DNA of 64,000 nucleotides. Source: Stenotrophomonas tumulicola. GTDB taxonomy: Bacteria; Pseudomonadota; Gammaproteobacteria; Xanthomonadales; Xanthomonadaceae. The position numbers and the translations under genes were made by a program. Under the pieces are notes generated by a model that was not told the DNA's origin, ran no database searches, and saw only the letters and a list, made by a program, of their open reading frames with translations. The stretch spans positions 87,123 through 151,122 of the forward strand of contig NZ_JACGXS010000010.1 in assembly GCF_014117215.1 (NCBI RefSeq), read 5' to 3'. Below are positions 38,098 through 50,071 of this stretch, in pieces (the stretch's first letter is position 1; every line of letters starts with the position of its first letter).

Positions 38098-38331
38098 TCA
38101 GTCACTGCGGCCGGGCAGCATGGCGACACTGGACCCGGACGCCAGGCATTTGGCGAATGCTGCACTGCAGGTAATCAGGTCGCCTCCGTTGAGGTAGTAG
38201 CACTGGAAAAACTGTTTGAAGCAGTCGACGGCGCCCTCCGGATGGGCTGTCGACGCGGCATGGGCCTGCCCAGGTACGAGTGCTGCCAGACCAAGCACTG
38301 CAGAGCAGATGAAGGACATTGGAATGTTCAT
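38098..38331 (-). CDS. Small secreted four-cysteine (twin CX6C) protein B
   Basis: A 77-residue precursor. The signal peptide (ICSAVLGLAALVPGQAHA) precedes a mature protein of about 52 residues beginning ASTAHPEGAV. Cysteines at 37, 44, 55 and 62 give C-x6-C-x10-C-x6-C: CFKQFFQC then TCSAAFAKC, followed by LASGS. Length equals that of paralog C. A clear ribosome site (TTGGAGATATTCG) precedes the ATG at 38331. It lies 140 bases after C and 55 before A, all on the minus strand. The envelope location is predicted; function unknown. Confidence 0.8.
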   Translation of the reverse strand: MNIPMSFICSAVLGLAALVPGQAHAASTAHPEGAVDCFKQFFQCYYLNGGDLITCSAAFAKCLASGSSVAMLPGRSD

Positions 38332-38416
38332 CGAATATCTCCAAAAGCGGCCGAATGCCCCCTTCCCCGTTGATGGCAGGATTTCACCAGGAGCTGCCGC
38401 TGTCGTATGTCATGAA

Positions 38417-38466
38417 ACGGTGCGTCCGTGTCCGCGTCCGCACCGTTCCGTCCGCACCGTCCCGTG
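38417..38466. repeat. Short CGCACCGT repeats between genes C and B
   Basis: ACGGTGCG at 38417 is an inverted match to CGCACCGT at 38438 and near 38453, with GTCCG repeats between. On the minus strand this allows a hairpin followed by TTTC between paralogs C and B, a possible weak attenuator. Confidence 0.45.
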
Positions 38467-38471
38467 CGATT

Positions 38472-38705
38472 TCAGTCTTCGCGGCGGTCTGCTGCGCCGG
38501 CAGCGGCACCCCCGCTGGCCAGGCACTGTGCGAACGCGATGCCACAGGTGACCGCGCTGCCTCCACCGGTCAAGCATTGGACGAACTGCAGTGCGCAATC
38601 CGCTACGCCGCGATCCTGGCCTGGTGCGTTCTGTGCATTGGCAGCCGGGATGGCGAAGGCGAAGGCGAGCGCAGCCGAGGTGACGAGGGTTTTCAGGTGA
38701 TTCAT
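38472..38705 (-). CDS. Small secreted four-cysteine (twin CX6C) protein C
   Basis: A 77-residue precursor and first of the three tandem paralogs. The signal peptide (LVTSAALAFAFAIPAANA) is cut before QNAPGQDRGVAD. Cysteines at 37, 44, 54 and 61 follow C-x6-C-x9-C-x6-C: CALQFVQC and TCGIAFAQC, then LASGGAAAG. Both CX6C blocks look like short amphipathic helices with Cys at the ends, so a disulphide-pinned helical hairpin is plausible. TTGGAG seven bases before the ATG at 38705 is a strong ribosome site. I do not recognise the family. Confidence 0.85.
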   Translation of the reverse strand: MNHLKTLVTSAALAFAFAIPAANAQNAPGQDRGVADCALQFVQCLTGGGSAVTCGIAFAQCLASGGAAAGAADRRED

Positions 38706-39056
38706 GATGATTCTCCAAGAAACGTGGTTTCGCCGCGCGGAATGGGCGGCGTCGTCGACCCCGGTCGCGATCCGGGATCCGTCCTGACTGGCCAGCGTCA
38801 GGGCGTGGAGGCATCGTGCGCCGATGCAGAAAGAGCAAACGCGGCGCAATGTGACGCATGCCGCAGGATGGGCACTGTTTTGGAATTGTGCGATGGGTGT
38901 CTGGATTGCATTGCGCGCGTAGGCCACGTTGAATGCGACGGGAGACAATCGCCAAAGGTGATGTGAAGCTGATCCCCGCGCCATGTCTTTCATTTGGCGC
39001 AAAAGACAATGCCGAACACGACAGTGGTTCGTCGTGCAGGGATGGCGGCCCCATGG
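38706..39056. other. Gene-free stretch upstream of the cysteine-motif cluster
   Basis: About 350 bases between gene C and the gcvP terminator. It is less GC-rich around 38860-38920 than its surroundings. It should hold the promoter of the minus-strand cluster, but no convincing -35/-10 pair is visible. No coding sequence supported on either strand. Confidence 0.6.
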
Positions 39057-39087
39057 AAAAGAGACGGCCCGCTTGCGCGGGCCGTCT
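39057..39087 (-). terminator. Intrinsic terminator of gcvP
   Basis: On the minus strand, AGACGGCCCGC, loop GCAA, GCGGGCCGTCT, then CTTTTCC: an 11-bp stem with a U tract, about 30 bases after the gcvP stop. It separates gcvP from the downstream small-protein genes. Confidence 0.88.
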
Positions 39088-39118
39088 GTGGAACGGGTCG
39101 TGGCCGGACTGCCTGGCT

Positions 39119-41986
<2,868 letters not shown>

Positions 41987-42047
41987 GGCGAAGGATCCGT
42001 CGGGAAAGGGCACGCGCGTAGGCAGGCCGCCAACAGGCAGCTTGCGG

Positions 42048-42216
42048 GGCGCCCCTCTGTCCTTTTGCCTGAGAGTTTGGAAGCGCGCATCTGCGCGGCT
42101 TCGTGCCCCTTCGGCGCCGGATCGAACCGGTCTCTCCAGAGTTTTGATGCGGGTGGTATCGGGCCTGAGCGATTACGGGCGTTGCGCCTTCGGCAGCGGT
42201 GTCCTGCTTCTCCCAC
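42048..42216 (-). ncRNA. Tandem glycine riboswitch upstream of gcvP
   Basis: Read on the minus strand: a first aptamer from GGGAGAAGCAGGACACC with GCCGAAGGCGCAAC and CGCTCAGG, then a second with CTCTGGAGAGACCGG, GCGCCGAAGGGGCA and AAACTCTCAGGCAAAAGGAC. These are the conserved glycine-aptamer cores, joined by a short linker. It ends about 62 bases before the gcvP start. Such switches usually turn on gcv genes when glycine is plentiful. Confidence 0.93.
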
Positions 42217-42230
42217 CGTGTTGCCCGTCG

Positions 42231-42236
42231 ATTATA
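42231..42236 (-). promoter_or_regulatory. -10 box of the gcvP leader
   Basis: A perfect TATAAT on the minus strand, 15 bases before the first aptamer, so transcription would start just ahead of the riboswitch. No good -35 match at 17-bp spacing. Confidence 0.7.
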
Positions 42237-42456
42237 GCGGTTGCGCTGGAAGGACGGGGGACCCGGCACCCGGACAGATCGGCTGAATGCGCGACGACTC
42301 CCCGGACGGTCCGGGGCGGGATCGCGTGGCAATGGGAAGGCCGACCCCCTATCATGGCGCCATTCTCGTATTCATGCGGCGCCGCCTTCCTGTCCTTTCC
42401 GGGGCCGGGGCCGGCGCCCGCCGCGCATTGAGTGCGCGGCCATTCCGGATGCTTCC

Positions 42457-43662
42457 ATGACTGCCGCTTCGCCCTCGACCCGCCGCCTGGCCCTGCTGCT
42501 AGCAGGCCTTGCCATGTTCGGCCCGTTCTCCATCGACACCATCTTCCCGGCGTTTCCGCAGTTGGCGCAGCGGCTGGGCGTGGATGAAGTAGCGGTGCAG
42601 CAGACCGTCAGCGTGTACCTGTTGTTCTACGGCCTGATGAGCCTGGCCCATGGGCCGTTGTCCGATGCCTGGGGCCGCAAGCGGGTGATCCTGGGGGGGC
42701 TGGTGGTGTTCGTAGCGGCCTCGGTCGGCTGCGCGCTGTCCACCGACCTGCCCACGCTGCTGGCATTCCGTGCGCTGCAGGGCCTTTCCGCGGGCGTGGG
42801 CATGATCGTCGGGCGTGCCGTGATCCGTGACGTGTACCAGGGGCATGATGCACAGCGCTTGATGAGCCAGGTATCGATGATCTTCGGTATCGCGCCGGCG
42901 ATCGCGCCGATCATCGGGGGCTGGATCCTGCTCAGTGGCGCAGGCTGGCCGCTGATCTTCTGGTTCCTGGTGGTGTTCTCGCTGCTGTTGCTGGCGGCCA
43001 CGGCCCGCTTCCTGCCTGAAACCCACCCGGTGCAGGCACGCACGCCGTTGTCCCCGCGCGGGTTGGTACGCGATTACCTGCGCATTGGCTCCAATCCGCG
43101 TTTCATGCGCCTGGCGCTGGCCGGCAGCATCAACTTCGGCGGCATTTTCCTGTATATCGCCTCCGCGCCGGCATTCGTGATGCAGCACCTGCGGCTGGGC
43201 GAGGGTGGTTTCGCATGGTTGTTCATACCCACCATCGGCGGCATGACCGCCGGCTCGTACCTGTCCGGGCGCATGGCAGGGCGCACCACGCCGACCCGTC
43301 AGGTGGCCACTGGTTTCGTCTGCTGCGCGCTCTCGGCGGTCCTGAACATCGGTTACGTCGCGCTGGCGCCGCAACTGGCGTTGCCATGGGCCGTGCTGCC
43401 GATCTTCCTAGGCGGACTGGGCATGGCGTTGATCTTCCCGATCCTGGCGCTGGCGGTGCTGGACATGTATCCCCACCAGCGCGGCCTGGCTTCGTCGCTG
43501 CAGGCCTTCCTGCAGTTGATGGCCAGCACCCTGGTGGCAGGCGTGGTTTCACCGCTGCTCAGCCACTCACCCTTGCAGTTGGCATTGGGGCAGGCGGGCT
43601 TCTTCGCGGTTGGTTTCGTGTTCTGGTACTGGGAGCACCGGCGCGAGCGCGCGCTGCCGTGA
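42457..43662 (+). CDS. Bcr/CflA family multidrug efflux MFS transporter
   Basis: A 401-residue, twelve-helix major facilitator protein of the DHA1 group. The N-terminus (RLALLLAGLAMFGPFSIDTI FPAF split here) gives the Bcr/CflA first helix with Ser-Ile-Asp; GPLSDAWGRKRVILGG is the loop 2-3 motif and RALQGLSAGVGMIVGRAVI the helix-4 motif. Family members export drugs such as bicyclomycin or sulphonamides, or dipeptides. The start at 42457 follows the family; the frame extends upstream through the riboswitch region without homology. Confidence 0.88.
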   Translation: MTAASPSTRRLALLLAGLAMFGPFSIDTIFPAFPQLAQRLGVDEVAVQQTVSVYLLFYGLMSLAHGPLSDAWGRKRVILGGLVVFVAASVGCALSTDLPTLLAFRALQGLSAGVGMIVGRAVIRDVYQGHDAQRLMSQVSMIFGIAPAIAPIIGGWILLSGAGWPLIFWFLVVFSLLLLAATARFLPETHPVQARTPLSPRGLVRDYLRIGSNPRFMRLALAGSINFGGIFLYIASAPAFVMQHLRLGEGGFAWLFIPTIGGMTAGSYLSGRMAGRTTPTRQVATGFVCCALSAVLNIGYVALAPQLALPWAVLPIFLGGLGMALIFPILALAVLDMYPHQRGLASSLQAFLQLMASTLVAGVVSPLLSHSPLQLALGQAGFFAVGFVFWYWEHRRERALP

Positions 43663-43720
43663 AGCAGCGGGCGGGGTGGTGTAGGGTATCCTTGCGCCCC
43701 CCGTATGCTGCAAGCTGCCG

Positions 43721-44113
43721 ATGTCGACCACCTCCAAACTGCGCCGCGACATCCGCCGGCGCCGCGAAACCCAAGCCGCCAACCGTGAGCAGGCCACCGC
43801 CTCGCCGGTGGAACCGCATGCGGAGCTGCGCGACCAGCAGCGCACGCTGCTGGCCGGCATCGTGCGCCGTGATGGCGAGTGGGTGCTGGGCATGGATGGA
43901 CGCATTGCCGGGCAGACCGAGAGCGCCGCGCACGTGCTGGCGCTGATCATGCAGGCCGGCGAGCTGCATGAACGCCAGGGCACGCCGGTACGCCTGGTCT
44001 ATTCGGATGCGCTGCGCGATGCGGCACAGGCCGAAGCGACGGCACAGGGGCAGACCTTCGAGGAATTCAAGGCCGCGCTGGCCGCGAGGCTGGCAGCAGG
44101 CAAGGACAACTGA
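43721..44113 (+). CDS. Conserved hypothetical protein
   Basis: A 130-residue, largely helical, hydrophilic protein: MSTTSKLRRDIRRRRETQAA, a middle segment with GIVRRDGEWVLGMDGRIAGQ, and an Ala-rich helical end (EEFKAALAARLAAGKDN). It has no signal peptide, membrane segment, cysteine or known motif. The basic first 20 residues could bind nucleic acid. It follows the MFS gene by 58 bases on the same strand, and a GTAG repeat pair starts ten bases after its stop. I do not recognise the family. Confidence 0.7.
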   Translation: MSTTSKLRRDIRRRRETQAANREQATASPVEPHAELRDQQRTLLAGIVRRDGEWVLGMDGRIAGQTESAAHVLALIMQAGELHERQGTPVRLVYSDALRDAAQAEATAQGQTFEEFKAALAARLAAGKDN

Positions 44114-44122
44114 CGATCGGCG

Positions 44123-44190
44123 GTAGTGACGGGCCATGCCCGTCACAGCGGAGCATGGCTCGCCACGGCGGGGCATGGCCCCGCTCTACC
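44123..44190. repeat. Inverted pair of SMAG palindromes
   Basis: GTAGTGACGGGCCATGCCCG (44123) and a reversed copy ending GCCCCGCTCTACC at 44190, of a different sequence subtype. They lie between the convergent ends of the hypothetical gene and the M2 peptidase gene. Confidence 0.85.
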
Positions 44191-44208
44191 GGATCCACCG
44201 GTCTGGCA

Positions 44209-46167
44209 TTACGGTGCCGCGCTGGCCTGCCAGCCGCACGCCTGGCCCTGGTTCTGTTCCTTCAGCCATGCATTGACCGGGCTGAAATACTCGATCATCG
44301 GGCCGGCGTCGAGCTTTTCACCACCGGTCAGTTCCTTCAACGTGGCCTGCCAGGGCTGGCTGGCACCCTTGCTCAGCATCGCCCAGAACTTCTGCCCGGC
44401 TTCCTTGTTGCCGTAGAAGCTGCACTCATGCAGCGGGCCCTTGTAGCCCGATGCATCACACAGTCCCTTGTAGAACTGGAATTGCAGGATGCGCGCCAGG
44501 AAGTAGCGGGTGTAGGGCGTGTTGCCCGGCACGTGGTACTTGGCGCCCGGGTCGAAGAACTCCTCGCCACGCGTGCTGGCCGGCGCCACGCCCTGGTAGC
44601 GGGCCTTCAGGTCCCACCATGCCTTGTTGTAGTTGTCCGGGGTGATCGAACCATCGAACACACCCCAGCGCCAACGGTCGATCATCAGCCCGAACGGCAG
44701 GAACGCCACGCCCGACAGGGCCATGCGCATCTGGTTGTTGATCACCGCCTCGCGGCTTTCCTCTGGCTTGTCGACCAGGCCGATCGAATTGAGGTATTTC
44801 GGCGTCATCGCCAGCACGATGGTATCGCCGATGGCTTCGTGGAAACCATCGTTGGCGCCGCCCTGGAACAGGGGCGGCAGGGGGTTGTAGGCCAGGTCGT
44901 AATAGATGTGGCCCAGCTCGTGGTAGATGGTGGTGAAGTTCTCTTCGTTCGGCTTGATGCACATCTTGGTGCGCACATCGCCTTCCATGTTCATGTCCCA
45001 GGCGCTGGCGTGGCAGACCACGTCGCGGTCCTGCGGTTTGATGAACTGGGTCTTCTCCCAATACGATTTCGGCAGTTCCGGCATGCCCAGCGACACGTAG
45101 AAGTCCTGTGCACGCTCGGTCATCTGCTTTGCAGTGCGCAGCTCGGCCTCACGCTGCGCCTTGTACAGGCCCTCCACGTTGGCATTGCCGCCGGCCTTGG
45201 CCAGTGCACTGCTCAGGTTGCCCTGGTACTGCTTTTCCAATGCGGCGGTGATGTCCAGGCTGCCGGCACCGGGGTAGGGCTGCAGCTGGTCCCAAAGGTT
45301 GGACCAGTCCTGCTGCCACATGTTGCCGGTCAGGTGCGCGGCGATCAGGCCGTTGCCCACCTCGGCCTTGTCCTTGCCATAGGTCGCATCGAGCTTGCCG
45401 CGCGCGTAGCAGTGCAACTGTTCGTACATCGGCTTGACCTGTTCCCACAGGCGGTCGGTTTCCGGACCGATCTGCTCCGGTGGCATGTCGTAGCCGCTGC
45501 GCCACATCTGGCCGGCGTCGGCGAAGCCCAGGCCCTTGGCGCCTTCGTTGACCAGGCTGACGAACTGCTGGTAATCGCCCCGCATGTCCTTGGTGGTGCC
45601 ATGCCAGCCCTGCCATGCATCCAACTGCTGGTCGTAGTCGCGGCTGCTGGACAGCACCTGCTCCAGGTCACCCAACTGGCGGCAGGAGTTCGGATCGTTG
45701 GCGTCGGTGCAGTACTTGCCCGCGCCGTAGCTGCCTTCCATGCGCGTGGCGATCTGGGTCAGCTGGGCCAGCTTGGCCGGGTCGCGTGGTGCGGGCATCG
45801 AGGACATCAGCTTCAGCAGCTGGATGGCACGCTTGCTGTCATCGGACATCGGCTGGCCGTCGAACTTGCCAGCCTGTTCTATCCAACTGTTGAGCTGGGT
45901 CAGCGAGCGTTCGTTGGCCTTGGCCGCCACGCGTTCGGAATCGCTGTTGATGTAGGTGGAGGACAGCCACTGCGCCGACGTCATCTCCGGATAGGCCGCC
46001 TTGTACTCGGCATTGATGCGGGCGACGAACTGGTCCGCGGTTTCACCGGCCGGGGCGCTGGTCGTGGCGCCGCTTTCTGCGCCTGGCGAGGGTTCCTTCT
46101 GGCAGGCGGCGAGGGCCAGCGTGGCTGCGGCGATCGCCGAGGCCAGCAGGAGATGACGATGTTTCAC
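44209..46167 (-). CDS. M2 family peptidyl-dipeptidase (ACE-like) lipoprotein
   Basis: A 652-residue lipoprotein (lipobox ending LALAAC, Cys22) with the angiotensin-converting-enzyme fold. The zinc site is HELGH at His416-His420 with Glu417 as catalytic base, and the third ligand is Glu444 in HEAIGD. It is similar to XcACE of Xanthomonas. It removes C-terminal dipeptides from oligopeptides in the periplasm, probably for nutrition. The start at 46167 gives a proper signal. The gene stands alone between convergent repeats and a DUF819 gene. Confidence 0.93.
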   Translation of the reverse strand: MKHRHLLLASAIAAATLALAACQKEPSPGAESGATTSAPAGETADQFVARINAEYKAAYPEMTSAQWLSSTYINSDSERVAAKANERSLTQLNSWIEQAGKFDGQPMSDDSKRAIQLLKLMSSMPAPRDPAKLAQLTQIATRMEGSYGAGKYCTDANDPNSCRQLGDLEQVLSSSRDYDQQLDAWQGWHGTTKDMRGDYQQFVSLVNEGAKGLGFADAGQMWRSGYDMPPEQIGPETDRLWEQVKPMYEQLHCYARGKLDATYGKDKAEVGNGLIAAHLTGNMWQQDWSNLWDQLQPYPGAGSLDITAALEKQYQGNLSSALAKAGGNANVEGLYKAQREAELRTAKQMTERAQDFYVSLGMPELPKSYWEKTQFIKPQDRDVVCHASAWDMNMEGDVRTKMCIKPNEENFTTIYHELGHIYYDLAYNPLPPLFQGGANDGFHEAIGDTIVLAMTPKYLNSIGLVDKPEESREAVINNQMRMALSGVAFLPFGLMIDRWRWGVFDGSITPDNYNKAWWDLKARYQGVAPASTRGEEFFDPGAKYHVPGNTPYTRYFLARILQFQFYKGLCDASGYKGPLHECSFYGNKEAGQKFWAMLSKGASQPWQATLKELTGGEKLDAGPMIEYFSPVNAWLKEQNQGQACGWQASAAP

Positions 46168-46273
46168 GGGCAGTCCTTGGGTGGTGATCGATCGCCGAAG
46201 GCTAGTGGGCGGCGGTCTCTACCGCAAGTGGAAAAGGTATCCTTCCGGGCATGCCGCGATGCATGCCCGGAGG

Positions 46274-47524
46274 TCAGGCCCCGGCCATCCATTTCAGGAT
46301 CAAGCCGGTGACATAGGCCAGGCCGGTACCGGTCGCATAACCCACCGTTCCCAGCAGCACGCCGACCGGGGCCAGCGATGGATGGAATGCCGCGGCCACC
46401 ACCGGTGCCGATGCTGCTGCACCGATGTTGCCCTGCGAGCCGATGGCGAAGAAGAACAAGGGGGCGCGGACCAGCTTGGCGACGATCCATAGCACCAGTA
46501 CATGGGTGGCCATCCAGATCACGCCCAGCACGAACAGCCAGGGACGATCCAGCAACGACAGCAGGTCCATCTGCATGCCGATGCAGGCAATCAGGAAATA
46601 CAGGAAAACGGTGCCGAGGCGCGATGCACCCGCCGATTCCAGGCGCCGGACCCGGGTAAAGCTGAGGCCAAGCCCCAGTGCGGTGGACAGCAGCACCACC
46701 CAGACGAACTGGCTGTCCAGGCTGAACTGGCTGGCCCAACCAACGTTGGCCTTGAACCACCCGGCCAACGGTGCGGCGATGGCATGTGCCAGGCCTACCC
46801 CACCCAGTGCCACGCCGACGATCACCATCAGGTCGGTCAGGCTGGGAATGCGCGCGTTCTGTGCCTCGTAGGCACTGATCCGCGCCTTCATTTCGTCGAT
46901 GGCGCGGGTGTCGGCACCATTGCGTGCATCGATCTGCGGGGCGCGGTTGGCAAGAAACAGCAGGATGGCCATCCACAAGCTGGCACAAGCTACATCGACC
47001 ACGGCGAACTGGCCGAAGGTGGTGGCGTCGGTGCCGAAGATCTCGCGCATGGCCACCATGTTGGCGCCGCCGCCGATCCAGCTACCAGCCAATGCGGCCA
47101 TGCCCGCCCAGGTATCGCCGGCCACGGTTTCCGGATGGATCAGCTTCATCACCTGGAAGGACACGATGGCGCCGAGCATGATGCCGGCGGTGCCAGCGAC
47201 GAATACCAGCAACAGCTTGGGGCCGAGCTTGGCGATGCCCTTGAGATCGATGGACAGGGTCAGCAGCACCAGCGCGGCCGGCAGCAGCACGTCGCGCGCC
47301 ACCGGGTTGTACAACGCGGTGTTGTGGCCGTCGATGATGCCGGCGGTGTTGTAGATGGCCGGCACGAAGTAGCACAGCAGCAGCGCTGGAACCCAGGCGA
47401 AGATCTTCTTCAGCAGTGGCGTGGGACCGCTGGCGGCCCAGAAGATCAGGGCAAGGGTGGCGGCGATCAGGCCCAGGCCGACAATGTCGCTGGAGATCAG
47501 GGCCGAAACGGGTTCGGTCGGCAT
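46274..47524 (-). CDS. DUF819 family membrane protein
   Basis: A 416-residue protein with about eleven to twelve hydrophobic segments. GSWIGGGANMVAMREIFG and FAIGSQGNIGAAASAPVVAA are glycine-rich motifs seen in both halves, as in DUF819 (YjcL-like) proteins, which look like secondary transporters with an inverted repeat. Substrate unknown. The ATG at 47524 is preferred to 47557 because it leaves a short N-terminus (MPTEPVSALISSDIVGLGLI). It lies upstream of the ACE-like gene on the same strand with a 106-base gap. Confidence 0.82.
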   Translation of the reverse strand: MPTEPVSALISSDIVGLGLIAATLALIFWAASGPTPLLKKIFAWVPALLLCYFVPAIYNTAGIIDGHNTALYNPVARDVLLPAALVLLTLSIDLKGIAKLGPKLLLVFVAGTAGIMLGAIVSFQVMKLIHPETVAGDTWAGMAALAGSWIGGGANMVAMREIFGTDATTFGQFAVVDVACASLWMAILLFLANRAPQIDARNGADTRAIDEMKARISAYEAQNARIPSLTDLMVIVGVALGGVGLAHAIAAPLAGWFKANVGWASQFSLDSQFVWVVLLSTALGLGLSFTRVRRLESAGASRLGTVFLYFLIACIGMQMDLLSLLDRPWLFVLGVIWMATHVLVLWIVAKLVRAPLFFFAIGSQGNIGAAASAPVVAAAFHPSLAPVGVLLGTVGYATGTGLAYVTGLILKWMAGA

Positions 47525-47668
47525 GGGGTCCTCTGTCGATCGAAAGAAAACAGGCAAAAAAAAACCGCAGGCGGCGGCATGTTTCCGAGCTTAACACTGT
47601 CTTCACTGCATCACATGCGGCAGCGTGGCTTGTTGGCGGTACCCGCCTGGCGGCGGTCCCTGTACATG

Positions 47669-47699
47669 GCGGGTGACGGCGCCGTTGGCCGTCACCCGC
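47669..47699. other. Perfect hairpin upstream of the DUF819 gene
   Basis: GCGGGTGACGGC, a 7-base loop, GCCGTCACCCGC: a 12-bp stem between the ends of the ybdD region repeats and the DUF819 start. No T tract. Confidence 0.6.
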
Positions 47700-47701
47700 G
47701 T

Positions 47702-47763
47702 TCGCCGAGCGTGGCTCGGCGCTACCTCATCTCATCCGCCGCCGGGCACGCCCCGGCACTACC
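47702..47763 (-). repeat. Two SMAG palindromes in the same orientation
   Basis: CGCCGAGCGTGGCTCGGCGC then TACC (to 47725), and GCCGGGCACGCCCCGGCAC then TACC (to 47763), both with the GTAG head on the minus strand. The second abuts the ybdD stop. Confidence 0.8.
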
Positions 47764-47765
47764 GC

Positions 47766-47990
47766 TCAGCAGCAGCGTCCTCCGTTCTTTCCGCCGTAAC
47801 GCGCTTCCTGGCGCTCGCGGAAGAACGTTGGATAGTCCATCGGAGTGCGATCAGGATGGTTCTCCAGCACGTGCCGGACGTAGTTGTCGTAATCCGGGAT
47901 GCCGCAGCACAGCCGGGCGGTCTGCACCAGCCGCCGCCAGACGCGGCGATGGGCCTGGTGCTGGCCGACGGGTACCAGTTCGGTGCTCAT
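47766..47990 (-). CDS. ybdD: YbdD/YjiX family small protein (DUF466)
   Basis: A 74-residue protein: [20 protein letters not shown], then [20 protein letters not shown] and [19 protein letters not shown]. The GxPDYxxYVxHxxxxHP pattern and the C-terminal RYGG block define YbdD/YjiX, which nearly always follows cstA and is needed for carbon-starvation peptide or pyruvate uptake by related transporters. Its start shares one base with the cstA stop (TGATG), so the two are translationally coupled. Confidence 0.9.
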   Translation of the reverse strand: MSTELVPVGQHQAHRRVWRRLVQTARLCCGIPDYDNYVRHVLENHPDRTPMDYPTFFRERQEARYGGKNGGRCC

Positions 47991-50071
47991 CAGAGATCCG
48001 CCATCTGGTGCGGCAGCAGCTTCACGTACTCGGTTTCCTTGTCAGTGCGCTGCGGCGCGCGGCGTGCGGCCGCGATGGTCTTCAGCGCGTAGAACAGGAT
48101 CGAGAACACCACCAGCAGGAACAACACGGTCAGGGTGGTGTTGACGTAGGCGTTGAGCACGATCTGCTGCATCTGGCCGACGGTCTTGGCCGGCGCGGTG
48201 ATGGTGCCGCTGGCGATGGCGTCCTGGTACTTGTGTGCCTGGGCCAAGAAACCCTGTGCCGGGTTGCTGTCGAAGATCTTGATCAGGCCGGCCCAGGTGG
48301 TGCAGATCAGCAGCCACACGGCCGGCACGGCGGTGACCCAGGCGTAGCGGTCCCGCTTCATCTTGAACAGCACTACCGTGCCGAGCATCAGCGCGATGCC
48401 GGCCAGCATCTGGTTGGAGATGCCGAACAGCGGCCACAGCGTCTGGATGCCGCCGAACGGATCGACCACGCCGGAGTACAGCAGGTAGCCCCACAGCGCG
48501 ACGCAACCCGCCGTGGCCAGGATGTTGGCCGACCACGATTCAGTCTTCTTCAATGCCGGGATGAAGTTGCCCAGCAGGTCCTGCAGCATGAAGCGACCGG
48601 CACGGGTGCCGGCATCCACCGCGGTGAGGATGAACAGCGCCTCGAACAGGATCGCGAAGTGGTACCAGAACGCCATCATCGCATCGCCCGCGCTGGGGAT
48701 CGCTTCGTGCAGGATCATCGCGATACCCACCGCCAGCGTCGGTGCACCACCGGCACGATGCAGGATGGTCGGCTCGCCGATGGCCACCGCGGTTGCTTCC
48801 AACTGCTCCGGGGTGATGGTGAAGCCCCAGTTGGTGGTGATGTAGTGCGCCGCCGAGATGGCGTCCGCGCCGATCACCGACGCCGGGCTGTTCATCGCAA
48901 AGTAGATGCCGGGTTCGATGATCGAGGCGGCCACCAGGGCCATCACCGCGACGAACGATTCCATCAGCATGCCGCCGTAGCCGATGTAGCGTGCGTGCGC
49001 TTCATTGGCCAGCAGCTTCGGCGTGGTACCCGAAGCAATCAGTGCGTGGAAGCCTGACACCGCACCGCAGGCGATGGTGATGAACAGGAACGGGAACATT
49101 CCGCCCTTCCACACCGGGCCGTCTCCGCTGGCGGCAAACTGGGTCAGCGCGGGCATCTTCAGCTCCGGCATGACGATCAGGATGCCGACGGCCAGCGCGA
49201 TGATGGTGCCGATCTTGAGGAAGGTGGACAGGTAGTCACGCGGGGCCAGCAGCAGCCATACCGGCAGCACCGAGGCGATGAAGCCGTAGCCGATCAGCAT
49301 CCAGGTGATCTGCTTGGCGGTAAAGGTGAAGGCCGGACCCCAGACCGGATCGGCGGCCACGATGCCACCAAACCAGATCGAGCCCAGCAGCAGGATCAGG
49401 CCGACCACCGAGATCTCGCCGATCTTGCCGGGGCGGATGTAGCGCATGTAGACGCCCATGAAGATCGCGATGGGCATGGTGGCGATCACCGTGAACATGC
49501 CCCACGGGCTTTCCGCCAGCGCCTTCACCACCACCATCGCAAGCACCGCCAGGATGATGATCATGATCAGGAATGCGCCGAACAGCGCGATGGTACCTGG
49601 TACCGGCCCCATTTCTTCGCGCACCAGGTCGCCCAGTGAACGGCCGTTGCGGCGGCTGGACAGCACCAGGATCATGAAGTCCTGTACCGCACCGGCCAGT
49701 ACCACGCCGACCACCAGCCACAGCAGGCCGGGCAGGTAACCCATCTGCGCGGCCAGCACCGGGCCAACCAGTGGGCCTGCGCCGGCGATGGCGGCGAAAT
49801 GGTGGCCGAACAGCACGTGCTTGTTGGTGGGCACGTAATCCAGCCCATCGTTGTTCAGCACGGCGGGCGTGGCCCGGGTCGGGTCCAGCTGGAGCACCTT
49901 GCTGGCCACGAACAGGCCGTAGAAGCGGTACGCAATCAGGTAGATGGAGACTGCGGCAACGACGATCCACAAGGCGTTGATGGGCTCACCGCGGCGCAGT
50001 GCGACGGTGCCCAGACAGAATGCGCCGAGCAGGGCGAGAACGGCCCAGCCCAGCTTTGAGAAACCTTTCAT
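47990..50071 (-). CDS. cstA: Carbon starvation protein CstA, pyruvate/peptide transporter
   Basis: A 693-residue inner-membrane protein with many hydrophobic segments. [21 protein letters not shown] and [21 protein letters not shown] are the family signature in the first third, and [19 protein letters not shown] follows. CstA proteins take up pyruvate or peptides and are induced by carbon starvation. It overlaps ybdD by one base. The leader 50072-50289 contains no obvious promoter. Confidence 0.94.
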   Translation of the reverse strand: MKGFSKLGWAVLALLGAFCLGTVALRRGEPINALWIVVAAVSIYLIAYRFYGLFVASKVLQLDPTRATPAVLNNDGLDYVPTNKHVLFGHHFAAIAGAGPLVGPVLAAQMGYLPGLLWLVVGVVLAGAVQDFMILVLSSRRNGRSLGDLVREEMGPVPGTIALFGAFLIMIIILAVLAMVVVKALAESPWGMFTVIATMPIAIFMGVYMRYIRPGKIGEISVVGLILLLGSIWFGGIVAADPVWGPAFTFTAKQITWMLIGYGFIASVLPVWLLLAPRDYLSTFLKIGTIIALAVGILIVMPELKMPALTQFAASGDGPVWKGGMFPFLFITIACGAVSGFHALIASGTTPKLLANEAHARYIGYGGMLMESFVAVMALVAASIIEPGIYFAMNSPASVIGADAISAAHYITTNWGFTITPEQLEATAVAIGEPTILHRAGGAPTLAVGIAMILHEAIPSAGDAMMAFWYHFAILFEALFILTAVDAGTRAGRFMLQDLLGNFIPALKKTESWSANILATAGCVALWGYLLYSGVVDPFGGIQTLWPLFGISNQMLAGIALMLGTVVLFKMKRDRYAWVTAVPAVWLLICTTWAGLIKIFDSNPAQGFLAQAHKYQDAIASGTITAPAKTVGQMQQIVLNAYVNTTLTVLFLLVVFSILFYALKTIAAARRAPQRTDKETEYVKLLPHQMADL

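Noticed and set aside
38706..39056. A fourth small cysteine protein upstream of gene C
   Set aside because: I looked on the minus strand for a signal peptide and C-x6-C pattern; frames are open but show neither.
47551..47562. Run of A residues upstream of the DUF819 gene as a terminator T tract
   Set aside because: No stem precedes it on the minus strand and it lies just before the start codon region.
46502..49057. 851-codon plus-strand frame over the DUF819 and cstA genes
   Set aside because: Covers two genes and an intergenic region on the other strand; no domain visible.
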